A stretch of DNA of 64,000 bases from Nocardioides coralli (GTDB lineage: Bacteria; Actinomycetota; Actinomycetes; Propionibacteriales; Nocardioidaceae). Under the pieces are notes generated by a model. The model did not search any database. It saw nothing but the letters and a program-made list of their open reading frames with translations, and was not told where the DNA came from. The DNA lies in assembly GCF_019880385.1 (NCBI RefSeq), contig NZ_CP082273.1, positions 2,666,001 to 2,730,000 on the forward strand, given 5' to 3'. The translations under genes were made by a program, and so were the position numbers. Numbering within the stretch: the first letter of the stretch is position 1; each line of letters begins with the position of its first letter. Positions 26,375-35,181 of the stretch are shown here, in pieces.

Positions 26375-27876
26375 CGGCCGGCCTCCGGCAACCACGCCCG
26401 CACCTCGGTGCCGGCGCCTTCCGCCGGCCCCACCGTCAGACGGCCGCCGAGCTCCTCGGCACGGGCCGTCATCCCGGCCAGCCCGACGCCGGGCACCGCG
26501 GCGGGATCGAGCCCGATGCCGTCGTCGGCGACGACCAGGTGCAGTCCGTCGTCGTGGACGAGCCGCACGCACACGCGGGTCCCGTCCGAGTGGCGCACCG
26601 CGTTGGTCACCGCCTCCATGACGATGCGGTACGCCGCCACCTCGGTTGCCGGCGCGAGCGGCGGGAGGTCGCCCGCGACCAGCTCGACGGTCGGCCCGAA
26701 CCGCTCCAGCGGAGCCAGCCCTGCGCGCAGCGCGTCGGCCAGGCCGAGCTCGCTGATGGCCGGGGGGCGCAGGCCGTCGCAGAGCCGGCGTACCTCCTCG
26801 ACGGCGCGGCCGACCTCGTCGGCGAGGTCGTGCACGGTGGCCACCTGGTCGCCCGCGGTCTGTCGCTCCAGCTGGCGCAGCCCCAGGCCGATCGCCGCGA
26901 GCGAGGGTCCGAGCCCGTCGTGGAGCTCGCGGCGCAGCCGGGTCCGTTCCTCCTCGCGCTCGGTCACGATGGAGCGGCGCGACTCCGAGACCTCGTCGAG
27001 CCGCCGGTGGAGCGCCTCGACGGACTCGCGTCGGTCGAGCAGCCGGTGGCGGACGACGGCCACGCCCACGGTCGCGGGCAGGGCAGCCCCGGCGCCGAGT
27101 GCCAGCAGCACACCCGCGGGTCGCTCGCCCTGGGGCAGCGCGGCCGCGATCACGACGAGCACCCCGGCGGTGAGGAAGCCGCCGATCTGACGGCGGCGCA
27201 CGTCGCCGGCAGGAGCACGCCGGAACTTCACCAGCAGGCCCACGAGCCCGGCGACGCCCGCGGCCATGACCGCGAGGAAGCCGATCGCCCCCGCCCGTTC
27301 CCAGCCCTCCACGGACCCGATCCCGATCGGGTTGGTGAAGCCGTCGTGGTTGGCGAGCGGCCCCGGCCGGAGCGCCCCCGAGGCCACCAGTGCCGTGTTG
27401 CCACCGATGCCCAGGGCCGCCACCGGCCACCACGCCCGGCCCGGCAGCTCGCCGTCGGGGTAGAGCAGCAGTCCCAGGGCCAGCAGCGGAGCGGCGCCGA
27501 GCGCCCACACCCAGCTCGAGACCCACGCCGACGCGGCCGCACCCGGCAGGACGCTGCCGCCCCAGGCGTACGCCGGCAGCACGCACGCCGACGCCAGGCC
27601 GACGACCGTGTAGAGGATGGCGAGCCGGGTCAGGCCGGTCGCGTGGGGGCGGGTCGACCAGATGCCGGCGGCCACGGTGCTGAAGCCGATCGCGAGCGGG
27701 ATGTTGACCAGGGCCTCGCTGCTCCTCAGCCCCTCGGGGGTCTCGACGGCGGCGAGGACGACGCCCGCGGACACCAGCCCGGTGGCGGCCGCGGGCAGCG
27801 CGAGCCACGGCCACCAGGCGGCGACCGTGGCTCCACGCGCCCCCTCGGTCAGGGGATCGGTCGACGGGTCGGTCAC
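26371..27876 (-). CDS. Sensor histidine kinase, HisKA_3 type
   Basis: A 501-residue membrane kinase. The N-terminal half has about seven to eight hydrophobic segments with short loops and no large extracellular domain, so it probably senses membrane or cytoplasmic signals. The dimerisation and phosphotransfer region reads RRELHDGLGPSLAAIGL with the phospho-His. The ATPase part has EAVTNAVRHS (N box), VADDGIGLD and GVGLAGMTARAEELGG. Start GTG 27876. It overlaps its response regulator by four bases and lies four bases after an upstream membrane-protein gene, so the three form an operon. Confidence 0.93.
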   Translation of the reverse strand: MTDPSTDPLTEGARGATVAAWWPWLALPAAATGLVSAGVVLAAVETPEGLRSSEALVNIPLAIGFSTVAAGIWSTRPHATGLTRLAILYTVVGLASACVLPAYAWGGSVLPGAAASAWVSSWVWALGAAPLLALGLLLYPDGELPGRAWWPVAALGIGGNTALVASGALRPGPLANHDGFTNPIGIGSVEGWERAGAIGFLAVMAAGVAGLVGLLVKFRRAPAGDVRRRQIGGFLTAGVLVVIAAALPQGERPAGVLLALGAGAALPATVGVAVVRHRLLDRRESVEALHRRLDEVSESRRSIVTEREEERTRLRRELHDGLGPSLAAIGLGLRQLERQTAGDQVATVHDLADEVGRAVEEVRRLCDGLRPPAISELGLADALRAGLAPLERFGPTVELVAGDLPPLAPATEVAAYRIVMEAVTNAVRHSDGTRVCVRLVHDDGLHLVVADDGIGLDPAAVPGVGLAGMTARAEELGGRLTVGPAEGAGTEVRAWLPEAGR

Positions 27877-27880
27877 CGGG

Positions 27881-28534
27881 TCATTGTGTGGCAGGAACCG
27901 GGGTCGCCACCGTCATTCGACGCGTGGGCCGCACGGCGGTCGTGAGCCCGTAGGCCATCATCCAGAGCAACAGGAGGAGGAACGGGACGGGCACGTAACG
28001 CGCGGGCTCGAGGATCCCGACGACGCCAGCGACGGCGCCGAGGCCGCCGACCACCGCCGCCCACCAGGCCAGCCAGCGCGGCTCGTCGGTGCGGAGCAGC
28101 CCGATCCCCGCAGCCGTGAGGGTGACCGACAGCAGGAACCCGAACACCACGAAACCGGCACCGTTGAGGCCCGCCATCAGCTCGGCCACGGCGGGGTCGA
28201 GACCGTCGTGGTGGACCCGGAGCGCCATCTCGGGCGTCACGGAGGCGACCTTCACCGCCACGGCCGTGGTCCCGACCACGACGGTCGTGACGGCGGCGAC
28301 GGGCGAGCGTCGGCCGATGAGGGTGGCGAGACAGCCGAGGAGCACGCAGAGGGCGACGAACCCGGCCAGCTCCAGCGAGTAGGCGGCGTACGCGATCGTC
28401 GGCAGGCCCTCCTCGGCCTGACGCAGGACCGCGGTGCCCGAGCTGTCACCGCCGTCATAGAGGCCGTTGCCGACCAGGGGCAGGAGGCCGGCGAGGATCG
28501 CCGACCCGATCAGGGTCTTATGGGTGGAAGTCAT
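27881..28534 (-). CDS. Six-TM membrane protein of unknown function
   Basis: A 217-residue protein with six predicted membrane segments (starting near residues 9, 42, 76, 120, 147 and 177) and an RPTRRM basic tail. ATG 28534 is chosen; the open frame upstream is Arg/Pro-rich and unlikely coding. It is the first gene of the operon with the histidine kinase and response regulator, so it may be an accessory sensor or transport component. I recognise no family. Confidence 0.72.
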   Translation of the reverse strand: MTSTHKTLIGSAILAGLLPLVGNGLYDGGDSSGTAVLRQAEEGLPTIAYAAYSLELAGFVALCVLLGCLATLIGRRSPVAAVTTVVVGTTAVAVKVASVTPEMALRVHHDGLDPAVAELMAGLNGAGFVVFGFLLSVTLTAAGIGLLRTDEPRWLAWWAAVVGGLGAVAGVVGILEPARYVPVPFLLLLLWMMAYGLTTAVRPTRRMTVATPVPATQ

Positions 28535-28607
28535 GGACCCACGGTCACCGACCGTGCTGTCCCGGCGCATGGTGCTGGTGTCCCGACCTGGTGGGCGCGT
28601 GCTCCGG

Positions 28608-29786
28608 TCACTCGCTCCGGCCGGGGGCGAGCAGGGCCAGGGTCTCGTAGAGGGGTGGTCGACGGGTCGAGGTGGCCCGTTCGCAGCGGCCCGTGATGGT
28701 GCAGCGGACGATCCACTGCTGCGCCCACGCGTCACGCCGCCCCTCGCGCGTCAGGACCACCAGGACGTGGGAGTCACCCTCGGGCACGACCTGCTGCGGT
28801 CGGTCGGGGAAGCGCAGGCGGCGGGCCGGCTTGCCGGTGCGGGCGTCGATGACGAGGACGTCGCTGGTGCTGCCGTCCAGGGCGACCAGCCACCGGCGGT
28901 TGCTCGTCATCATCAGCGGGCCGAGATCCGCCGGCCGCCCGTCGGCGGTGTAGCAGCGGGTCCACCGCGGGAACGGGTCGTCGGCGACGTACAGCCCGTG
29001 ACAGCTCTGGGGAGTCGTGGTGCCCAGCGGGTCGCCGAGCAGGACCCCTGGGGCGACGACGTCGAGGAAGCGGGCCTTCCACCACGCCTGGCCCCGTGAG
29101 CTGCGGACGTAGCGGTCGGGTCGCTCCTCGCCGTAGGAGATGAGCGCGTCGTCCTCCCCGAGGATCCCCACCGGGACGACGTGGGAACCGGCTGGGACGA
29201 GCCCCGTGATCTCGGTGGGCGCCTCGTCCCCCTCCTCGTAGCCGAAGAGGTAGCTCTCCCCGCGCCAGCGGGTGGCCCAGACGATGGCGCTGCCGTCCGC
29301 GCTGTCGACGACGCTGTGGACCCGGTGGGGGCCGAGCTCAGTGGCCAGGGTGGTCAGCTCACCGTCGGGGGCGAGCAGGTGGACGCCGCCGGGGAGCCGG
29401 TCGCTGCACCGGTCCTCCGACCCGAGGCAGCCACCGGCCACCACCAGGTGCGACCCGAGGACGCCCGCCTCCCACGACCCGCGGGGAAGGCGCTGCCGGG
29501 CCCCCTCCCAGTGGGCGAGCGGTGCTTCCCAGCCCGGCGTGATCCACGGGACCCCTGGAGCTTCGCCCAGGCGGTCGGAGACGCGCGCCGTGATCGCCTC
29601 CACGCGAGCGATGTCCGACACCGGCGGCGGACCGGTCTGCGCCGTGGGGCTCGTCGACGGAGCCGCGTCCGGGGTCGGGGAGAGGTCGACGTCGAACCAG
29701 GAGCAGCCCGACGTGCCGGTCATCGTGAGGAGCAGCAGCAGGGCCCAGCGACTCGTCCTCGCCTGCGCGTCGACCTGACCTCGCAC
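28608..29786 (-). CDS. Lipoprotein of unknown function
   Basis: A 392-residue lipoprotein. The GTG at 29786 has a perfect AGGAGG five bases upstream; the signal ends at a TSGC lipobox near residue 28 (ALLLLLTMTGTSGC). The mature protein opens with a Pro/Thr/Ser linker and then looks like a beta-propeller-like fold with repeated GxHLLAPDGEL and DVLVIDARTGKP segments. Several cysteines occur. No enzyme motif is visible. It is followed by the upstream end of the two-component operon, 73 bases away. Confidence 0.68.
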   Translation of the reverse strand: MRGQVDAQARTSRWALLLLLTMTGTSGCSWFDVDLSPTPDAAPSTSPTAQTGPPPVSDIARVEAITARVSDRLGEAPGVPWITPGWEAPLAHWEGARQRLPRGSWEAGVLGSHLVVAGGCLGSEDRCSDRLPGGVHLLAPDGELTTLATELGPHRVHSVVDSADGSAIVWATRWRGESYLFGYEEGDEAPTEITGLVPAGSHVVPVGILGEDDALISYGEERPDRYVRSSRGQAWWKARFLDVVAPGVLLGDPLGTTTPQSCHGLYVADDPFPRWTRCYTADGRPADLGPLMMTSNRRWLVALDGSTSDVLVIDARTGKPARRLRFPDRPQQVVPEGDSHVLVVLTREGRRDAWAQQWIVRCTITGRCERATSTRRPPLYETLALLAPGRSE

Positions 29787-29909
29787 CACTGCCTCCTCGA
29801 GCAGCTGCGGGCCGGGCGGGGGCACCCGGCTGGTCCGTGGTTCGAGGGTAGGACCGTCACGGTGCCGGCGCGCCTGTTTTCGCCGGGTCGTGTTGGGCGT
29901 GCCCGGGGG

Positions 29910-29952
29910 TTGACACCTACCTAACGCCGTTAGAAACTCCTAACGATGTTAG
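29910..29952 (+). promoter_or_regulatory. TetR twin operators over promoter and start codon
   Basis: TTGACA (29910-29915) is a good -35 element. CTAACG-C-CGTTAG (29921-29933) and CTAAC-GAT-GTTAG (29940-29952) are two near-identical palindromes whose centres are 19 bp apart. The second contains the ATG at 29946-29948, so a bound repressor would cover the -10 region and the start codon. Confidence 0.78.
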
Positions 29953-30557
29953 ATACGACCTCCCGGGCCAGCGCTCGACGCGACCAGATGCTGCGGCAGA
30001 TCCTGGACGCCGCGTGGGCCATCGCCCGGGACGAGGGCTTCGCCGCGGTGTCGCTCCGCGAGGTGGCGGCACGCGTGGGCATGCGGGCGCCCAGCCTCTA
30101 CACCTACGTCGCCTCCAAGGACGCGATCTTCGACGCGATGTTCGCCGACGCCCAGCGCGAGCTCGCCGACGCCTTGCCCGACCTGGACCTCGCCGGCGGG
30201 CCCCGCGCCAGGCTCCGCGTCGGCGCCCGCGCCTTCCTGGAGTTCTGCGCGGCAGACCCCGTGCGCTACCTGCTGATGTTCCAGCGCCCCGTCCCGGGCT
30301 TCGAGCCGTCACCCGAGTCCTACGCCCTCGCGGTCGACAACCTCGCCGTCGCCGGTCGGGCGCTGGCGGCACTCGGGCTGGAGGAGCAGCACCATCTCGA
30401 CCTCTGGACCGCCGTCGTCGGCGGTCTGGCCGCCCAGCAGCTGTCCAACGAACCCGGTGGGGACCGGTGGTTGCGACTCGCTGACGACGCCGTCGAGATG
30501 TACGCCGACCACGTCGGTCTCCCACCCGACCCGACCGAGGAGATGAGCAGCTCATGA
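29946..30557 (+). CDS. TetR-family transcriptional regulator
   Basis: A 203-residue TetR protein: HTH AWAIARDEGFAAVSLREVAARVGMRAPSLYTYVASKDAIFDAMF, then a WHG-like ligand domain (FLEFCAADPVRYLLMF). The ATG at 29946 lies inside a palindrome, so the gene is very likely autoregulated. It overlaps the mycothiol-family enzyme gene by four bases (ATGA at 30554), so both form one repressed unit. Confidence 0.93.
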   Translation: MLDTTSRASARRDQMLRQILDAAWAIARDEGFAAVSLREVAARVGMRAPSLYTYVASKDAIFDAMFADAQRELADALPDLDLAGGPRARLRVGARAFLEFCAADPVRYLLMFQRPVPGFEPSPESYALAVDNLAVAGRALAALGLEEQHHLDLWTAVVGGLAAQQLSNEPGGDRWLRLADDAVEMYADHVGLPPDPTEEMSSS

Positions 30558-31324
30558 CCGACCAGGTACAGCGGCCGATCGCCACCCGACACGTCCCGCC
30601 AGGTCACGACCGCCCGCGGGCGATGCACGAGGCGCAGGAGGCCTACCGCCGGTTCGCGAAGGCGTGCGCCGCTCTCGATGCCGAGCAGTGGGCGCGTCCC
30701 ACCGACTGCACCGGGTGGGACGTGCGCACCCTGGCCGGGCACGTGCTCGGGGCGATGCGGGCAGCGGCGTCGATGCGCGAGATGACCAGCCAGCAGCGGG
30801 AGATCAAGCAGCGCGTACGTCGAGACGGTGGCACCGAGACCGACGTGATGACCGCGGTCCAGGTCGACCGCACCGCCGACCTGTCGGTCGCCGAGCTGGT
30901 CGCCGAGCTGCGGTCGCTGGTGGGTCCCGCGGCACGCGGCCGCCGGCGTACCCCTGCGCCGCTGCGCCGCTGGGCGACGTTCCCCGTCGAGGTCCCCGGG
31001 CTGACTGAGCGGTGGACGCTGGGCTACCTCGTCGACATCGTCCTCACCCGCGACGCGTGGCTCCACCGGATCGACCTCGCCCGGGCAGTCGGGACCGAGA
31101 CGGAGACCACCGCCGAGCACGACGGCTGGGTGGTGGCCGGCGTGGCGCACGAGTGGCTCGAACGCCACGGGCAACCGGTGGACCTGGTGCTGACCGGCGT
31201 CGCGGGCGGCCGCTTCGGTGACCCCACCGCCGAGGAGCTCCGGCTCGACGCCGTGGAGTTCTGCCGGATCACCTCCCGCCGGGAACGCCGCGACGGGCTG
31301 CTCGACGTGGCCGTGCCGTTCTGA
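30554..31324 (+). CDS. Maleylpyruvate-isomerase-type mycothiol-dependent enzyme
   Basis: A 256-residue DinB/MDMPI-fold protein. The N-terminal segment RPTDCTGWDVRTLAGHVLG contains the metal-binding His pattern of the TIGR03083 family, and the later WTLGYLVDIVLTRDAWLHRIDLA holds another conserved His cluster. Such proteins use mycothiol, the actinobacterial thiol, for isomerase or transferase chemistry; the substrate is unknown. Translationally coupled to the TetR gene by a 4-base overlap, so probably induced by the regulator's ligand. One base separates its end from the convergent WS/DGAT gene. Confidence 0.84.
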   Translation: MTDQVQRPIATRHVPPGHDRPRAMHEAQEAYRRFAKACAALDAEQWARPTDCTGWDVRTLAGHVLGAMRAAASMREMTSQQREIKQRVRRDGGTETDVMTAVQVDRTADLSVAELVAELRSLVGPAARGRRRTPAPLRRWATFPVEVPGLTERWTLGYLVDIVLTRDAWLHRIDLARAVGTETETTAEHDGWVVAGVAHEWLERHGQPVDLVLTGVAGGRFGDPTAEELRLDAVEFCRITSRRERRDGLLDVAVPF

Positions 31325-31325
31325 C

Positions 31326-32693
31326 CTACCTCGCCGAGGCGACCAGGTCCCGGCTCAGCTCCTCGATCTCGGCGTGGAAGGCGTCGAGGACGCGCTCGGG
31401 GTCGGGGATGACCCGGGAGTCGGTCTTGAACCCGACGCGCACGGTGCCGGCGTACGTGAAGATGCACGTCCCCAGCGCCTGGTCGGCAGACCCCGGCACC
31501 CAGCCCAACAGGCTGGTGATCCGGGTCCCCGCGAGGTAGCGGTGCTCGCGAGGGCCCGGGACGTTGGTCGTGACGCCGCTGGCCTTCCCCGCGAAGAAGG
31601 TGACCAGCAGCCGGCTCAGCCGCCGGCCCAGCCGACCGATCCCGAGGATCAGCGCGAAGGTGATCACCGGTTCCGGCGAGCGCTTGATCTCGTCCATGCG
31701 GCGCTTGGTCTCCGCCAGCCGCTCGGTCGCGTCGGTGAGGCCCGACGGGAGGAGCAGCAGCACGAGGGTGAACCGGTTGCCCAGCTCCCGCGGGAGCGGC
31801 ACGTGGGCCGGCCGCAGGTTCACCGGGATCATGGTCGGGATGTCGCGGGTGCGGCCCTCGTGGGAGAGCTGGTAGCGCTCCAGCGAACCTGCCAGCGCCG
31901 AGACCAGCACGTCGTTGACGGTGGCGTCGGAGGCCCGCGCGATGTCCTTGACCAGCTGCAGGTCGACCGGGTCAGACCAGACCGCCCGCTTGCGCTCGCC
32001 GGCCGCGCCGGCCAGCGACGACTCGGGGTTGCGGGTCAGCAGCAGCTTGCGGACGACGCCCAGGCCGCTCAGGGCGGTACGGATCGCGGCCACGACCCCC
32101 GCGCGGACACGGGACGGCCGCACGAGTCCGGGCACCTCGGGGACGACCCGCCGGGCGACCTGGATGAGCTCGCCGACCCCGTGGTGCCGGGCGCCGCCCT
32201 CGTCCGCGGCATCGACGTCGGCGTCGGCGGCGGCGTCGGTCAGCGAGAGCAGGACCTGGGTCAGCGCGATCCCGTCGGCGAGGGCGTGGTGCAGACGGAC
32301 GTAGATGGCGGTCCCCTCGGCGAGACCCTCGACGAGGTGGATCTCCCAGAGGGGGCGGTCGCGTGGCAGGGGTGTGCCGAAGAACCCGGCGACGTACTCC
32401 TGCAGGGCTGCGGAGTCGCCCGGAGCGGGGAGGCGTGCCTCGCGGATATGGGCGGCGACGTCGAGGTCGGGGACGTCCTGCCAGCGGGCCCGCGACCAGC
32501 GGTGGCGCGGGGTCGTGGGGCGCCGGGAGAAGACCGGGTACGCGTCGACCAGCCGGCGTTGGATCACCCGGTGCAGCCGCTCCCGGTCGACCGGTCCCTC
32601 GAGGAACAGGACGCACTCGATGACCATCAGGTTCTGCGGGCGGTCCATGTTCAGCCAGATGGCGTCGACGGGGTTGACGCGGTGCTCCCTCAC
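31326..32693 (-). CDS. Wax ester synthase / diacylglycerol acyltransferase (WS/DGAT)
   Basis: A 455-residue acyltransferase of the bacterial WS/DGAT family, which makes wax esters or triacylglycerol storage lipids. The catalytic HHALADG motif near residue 135 is intact, with WEIHLVEGL before it and the PxxxL segments of the C-terminal half. Start GTG 32693 (VREHRVNPVDAIW). It may act at the membrane/lipid-body surface. Nocardioides and relatives often carry several copies. Confidence 0.92.
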   Translation of the reverse strand: MREHRVNPVDAIWLNMDRPQNLMVIECVLFLEGPVDRERLHRVIQRRLVDAYPVFSRRPTTPRHRWSRARWQDVPDLDVAAHIREARLPAPGDSAALQEYVAGFFGTPLPRDRPLWEIHLVEGLAEGTAIYVRLHHALADGIALTQVLLSLTDAAADADVDAADEGGARHHGVGELIQVARRVVPEVPGLVRPSRVRAGVVAAIRTALSGLGVVRKLLLTRNPESSLAGAAGERKRAVWSDPVDLQLVKDIARASDATVNDVLVSALAGSLERYQLSHEGRTRDIPTMIPVNLRPAHVPLPRELGNRFTLVLLLLPSGLTDATERLAETKRRMDEIKRSPEPVITFALILGIGRLGRRLSRLLVTFFAGKASGVTTNVPGPREHRYLAGTRITSLLGWVPGSADQALGTCIFTYAGTVRVGFKTDSRVIPDPERVLDAFHAEIEELSRDLVASAR

Positions 32694-32761
32694 CGGGTCA
32701 GCCTGTCACGGGCGCGCAAGCGCGATGGCCGCTCGGGGCGGGTGCGGCCCTCAGCGGCGGC

Positions 32762-33991
32762 TCACGGACGGTCGTTCGCGTCGGGAAGGATGCGGTCCGG
32801 CTGGATCCTGACCCAGGTGCGTCCGAGGTCGTCCGAGATCCGCAGCTCACCGAGGTCCCCGGTGTGGCCCTCGGGTCGTGGGGGCCAGCAGGTGAGGAAG
32901 CGGCCGACCAGGTCCCCCAACCGGCAGTCCTCCTCCGTACGGCGCACCGTGCTCCAGTCCGGGCCGTCACTGACGTAGAGAGCGCCACCGCCGCCGAGGC
33001 CGACCAACGTGTCGTCGGACGTCGTGGTCCACGACCGATTCCGTTCCTCACCCGTGGGCAGCCTCTCCACGACGGTGAGGTTCTCGGGGAACCACTCGGT
33101 GACGCCCTTGCGCTGCTCGCCACCCGTGAGCACCCCGATCCGCTCCAGGGGCCTCCCCATCACACTGTCGGACGCCGCGTACAGCTCATCCCCGCGTCGG
33201 AGGGCTGTCGCATCCCACGGGTCCATGAACTGGTTCCAGGAGCGCCCCCCGTCGACGGACCAGGTGCCGGTGATGTGCGCCGACTCCCTCCAGAGGATCG
33301 ACCTGCCCGGGTCCCAGGCGCCGTCCCACGACGCCCTGGTCTGCAGTCGCTGGAGGTTCCCGGTCCGCGGATCCACCTGGCAGGCACCCGGAGTGCCCGG
33401 AGGGCAGAACACGTGGAGCGCCCCCCGCTGTCGATCAGCCGTCGCAGCCACCAGACGCGTCGAGCGCAGGCGACCACGGTGGATCACCAACGCGGGTGCC
33501 TGCTCGGTTCGCGGCCTGCCCGTGCAGTTCGAGCCGTCCAGGTAGAAGCCGGCGCGCGTCGGTTCGACGGCGCGTTCGCCGTCCGCGAGCAACCACGCGC
33601 GCACCTCGCTCGTCTCGAGGCCGCTCTGCCACGCCTCGCGGGGCGCAAACGTGAGGGCGACGGGGTAGCGACACCGAAAGAGATCGCGATCGCGAAGGCC
33701 CTCGAGCCGCCACCACACGAGCATGTCGCCGTTCTCGCTCAGGTGGACCGAGGTGGGTCGCACGTCCGACCTCGACAGCAACGTCATCGCCGCCTCGGTA
33801 CCGGCGACCGGCTGCGTCACGCGCAACAGGTCCTCGGCGCTGGCACTCTCATGACCGGAACCAGGAGTCTGGTCACCCCCGGGCGACGACCCGGATCCGG
33901 TGCACGCGCCGAGCAGCAGTGCGGCCCCGAGTGCGGCGGCAACACGTCCGCGTGCCGCCGCTGCAAGTGACGTCCCAGGTCGGTGAGCCAC
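32762..33991 (-). CDS. Lipoprotein with Asp-box (BNR) repeats
   Basis: A 409-residue lipoprotein (signal RGRVAAALGAALLLGACTGSG with lipobox LGAC, then a Gly/Ser linker). Two Asp-box motifs are visible, SVDGGRSW and SDDLGRTW, as found in sialidases and photosystem-assembly-like propellers. No catalytic Arg triad or nucleophile pattern of a sialidase is obvious, so it is likely a binding propeller. Start GTG 33991. It ends 68 bases upstream of the WS/DGAT start. Confidence 0.7.
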   Translation of the reverse strand: MAHRPGTSLAAAARGRVAAALGAALLLGACTGSGSSPGGDQTPGSGHESASAEDLLRVTQPVAGTEAAMTLLSRSDVRPTSVHLSENGDMLVWWRLEGLRDRDLFRCRYPVALTFAPREAWQSGLETSEVRAWLLADGERAVEPTRAGFYLDGSNCTGRPRTEQAPALVIHRGRLRSTRLVAATADRQRGALHVFCPPGTPGACQVDPRTGNLQRLQTRASWDGAWDPGRSILWRESAHITGTWSVDGGRSWNQFMDPWDATALRRGDELYAASDSVMGRPLERIGVLTGGEQRKGVTEWFPENLTVVERLPTGEERNRSWTTTSDDTLVGLGGGGALYVSDGPDWSTVRRTEEDCRLGDLVGRFLTCWPPRPEGHTGDLGELRISDDLGRTWVRIQPDRILPDANDRP

Positions 33992-34122
33992 GGCCGCCTC
34001 CTGCGCGAGAACCGACAGGAGAAATGCTACGACCGGACGGGCTCGAGAGGGAGTCCGCGGAGCGCCGGGATCATGGGCGGCATCTCCGGAGAGGGGTGGG
34101 GGCGACCCCCGCCCGACGCACG

Positions 34123-34150
34123 ACGGCTCCGCCCGGATGGGCGGAGCCGT
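34123..34150 (-). terminator. ssrA terminator hairpin
   Basis: ACGGCTCCGCCC (34123-34134) and GGGCGGAGCCGT (34139-34150) form a perfect 12-bp stem with a GGAT loop, immediately downstream of the tmRNA 3' end at 34162. Confidence 0.75.
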
Positions 34151-34161
34151 GAGTGAGTGAG

Positions 34162-34528
34162 TGGAGCTGCGGGGAATCGAACCCCGGTCCTCGAGCGTCG
34201 ATCCAGGTCTTCTCCGGGTGCAGTCAGTGATGTCGCATTTCTCGGCCCCGGCGCTCGCACTGACACGTCGCCGACAGGCCCAGTCAGGAAAGAGTCCCGC
34301 TCATCCCTCCTGACAGGAGATGAGCAGCAAGTCCTCTAGATGAGGCCTGGGTCCGGGACGAGGACGGATGCCCGGTCAGACCCTTCGATCACCGCTCAGG
34401 CGGCGAGAGCGAAGTCGTTGCGCTCAGAGTTGGCAACTATGGTTTCCAGCGATCGTTTACGAGATGACGCTGGCTTCTCGACCCGCTTCCCCTGGAACTA
34501 ACGTCCCAAGTCGAAACCGATCAGCCCC
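34162..34528 (-). ncRNA. ssrA: Transfer-messenger RNA (tmRNA)
   Basis: The minus strand starts GGGGCTGAT and ends CGATTCCCCGCAGCTCCA. The 7-bp acceptor stem pairs GGGGCTG with CAGCTCC, and the T-arm (GGGTTCGATTCCC-like, near 34170-34187) is visible. The CCA end is not encoded. A short reading frame at 34434-34396 encodes the proteolysis tag ANSERNDFALAA, ending in TGA. The RNA rescues ribosomes stalled on broken messages together with SmpB, encoded here at 38256-38762. No intact ordinary tRNA gene overlaps. Confidence 0.95.
34396..34434 (-). CDS. tmRNA tag-peptide reading frame
   Basis: Twelve codons (GCC AAC TCT GAG CGC AAC GAC TTC GCT CTC GCC GCC) then TGA encode ANSERNDFALAA. The ALAA ending marks substrates for ClpXP-type proteolysis. 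The resume codon is taken as GCC at 34434-34432. Confidence 0.85.
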   Translation of the reverse strand, partial: ANSERNDFALAA

Positions 34529-34534
34529 TGTGGA

Positions 34535-34540
34535 GTTATC
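34535..34540 (-). promoter_or_regulatory. Candidate -10 element of ssrA
   Basis: On the minus strand GATAAC lies seven bases before the tmRNA 5' end at 34528. No convincing -35 was seen 16-18 bases further upstream (TTCCCC), so this is a modest call. Confidence 0.4.
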
Positions 34541-34680
34541 AACCGTTGCAGTCTACGGGGGAACGGTGACAGCTGCATGTTCATTCCCACCCACCCCGCC
34601 GTCCACAGGGGTCACGGCGGGGGTGTCGCACCGGCGCTCGCCTCGTTAGATTCGGCGGAGTCCTCTCGGGAAGGCACGCG

Positions 34681-35181
34681 ATGTCCGTACGACGTCTCTT
34701 CGCAACGGTCGCAGCGGTGGTGCTGCTCGCCGGTGGCTGCAGCGACGAGCCGGAGCCGCGGTTCGAGGAGCCGGCATCGACCCCGTCGCCCACCCAGTCC
34801 GCGAGCCCTCAGGCGCAGACGCCGGAGGAGTTCATCCGGGAATGGGTGCGTCTCGACCGCGAGATGCAGACGACCGGCGACACCACGGCATATCTATCAG
34901 TCAGTCGCGAATGCCGGCCGTGCCGAGCAGTTGCGGAGCGCGTGGAGACGATCTTCGAGAACGGCGGCCGGGTCGAAACGAAAGGTTGGGCAGTCGACAA
35001 GATCGAGAGTCTGCCTACCAAGGGCTGGTACCGGATGGAGGGGTCGGCGACGACAGTAGTAATCGTGGAAGAGGCTGGCGCCGATGAGAAGCGGCTCCCT
35101 GGAGGACCTATCACCTACGACTTCGTCGTTAGGGCTGACGACCAGGGGTGGCAGTTGGTCGACCTGCTGGAAGTGGCGTGA
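34681..35181 (+). CDS. DUF6318-like lipoprotein
   Basis: A 166-residue lipoprotein: signal peptide MSVRRLFATVAAVVLLAGGC with lipobox AGGC, a Pro/Ser linker, then TPEEFIREWVRLDREMQTTG and SRECRPCRAVAERVETIFE, matching the DUF6318 pattern with a CxxC. Codon use (for example ATA, AGT, GTA) is less GC-biased than in neighbouring genes. Its stop overlaps the start of the next gene by one base (TGATG). Function unknown. Confidence 0.8.
   Translation: MSVRRLFATVAAVVLLAGGCSDEPEPRFEEPASTPSPTQSASPQAQTPEEFIREWVRLDREMQTTGDTTAYLSVSRECRPCRAVAERVETIFENGGRVETKGWAVDKIESLPTKGWYRMEGSATTVVIVEEAGADEKRLPGGPITYDFVVRADDQGWQLVDLLEVA

Noticed and set aside
28535-28735. Possible N-terminal extension of the six-TM protein
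   Set aside because: The 67 codons upstream of ATG 28534 are Arg/Pro/Ser-rich, lack a ribosome site, and are typical of non-coding GC-rich frame extension.
34162-34240. A possible tRNA-like gene at the tmRNA 3' end
   Set aside because: It is the tRNA-like domain of the ssrA transcript, with the tag frame upstream; no separate tRNA anticodon arm is present.
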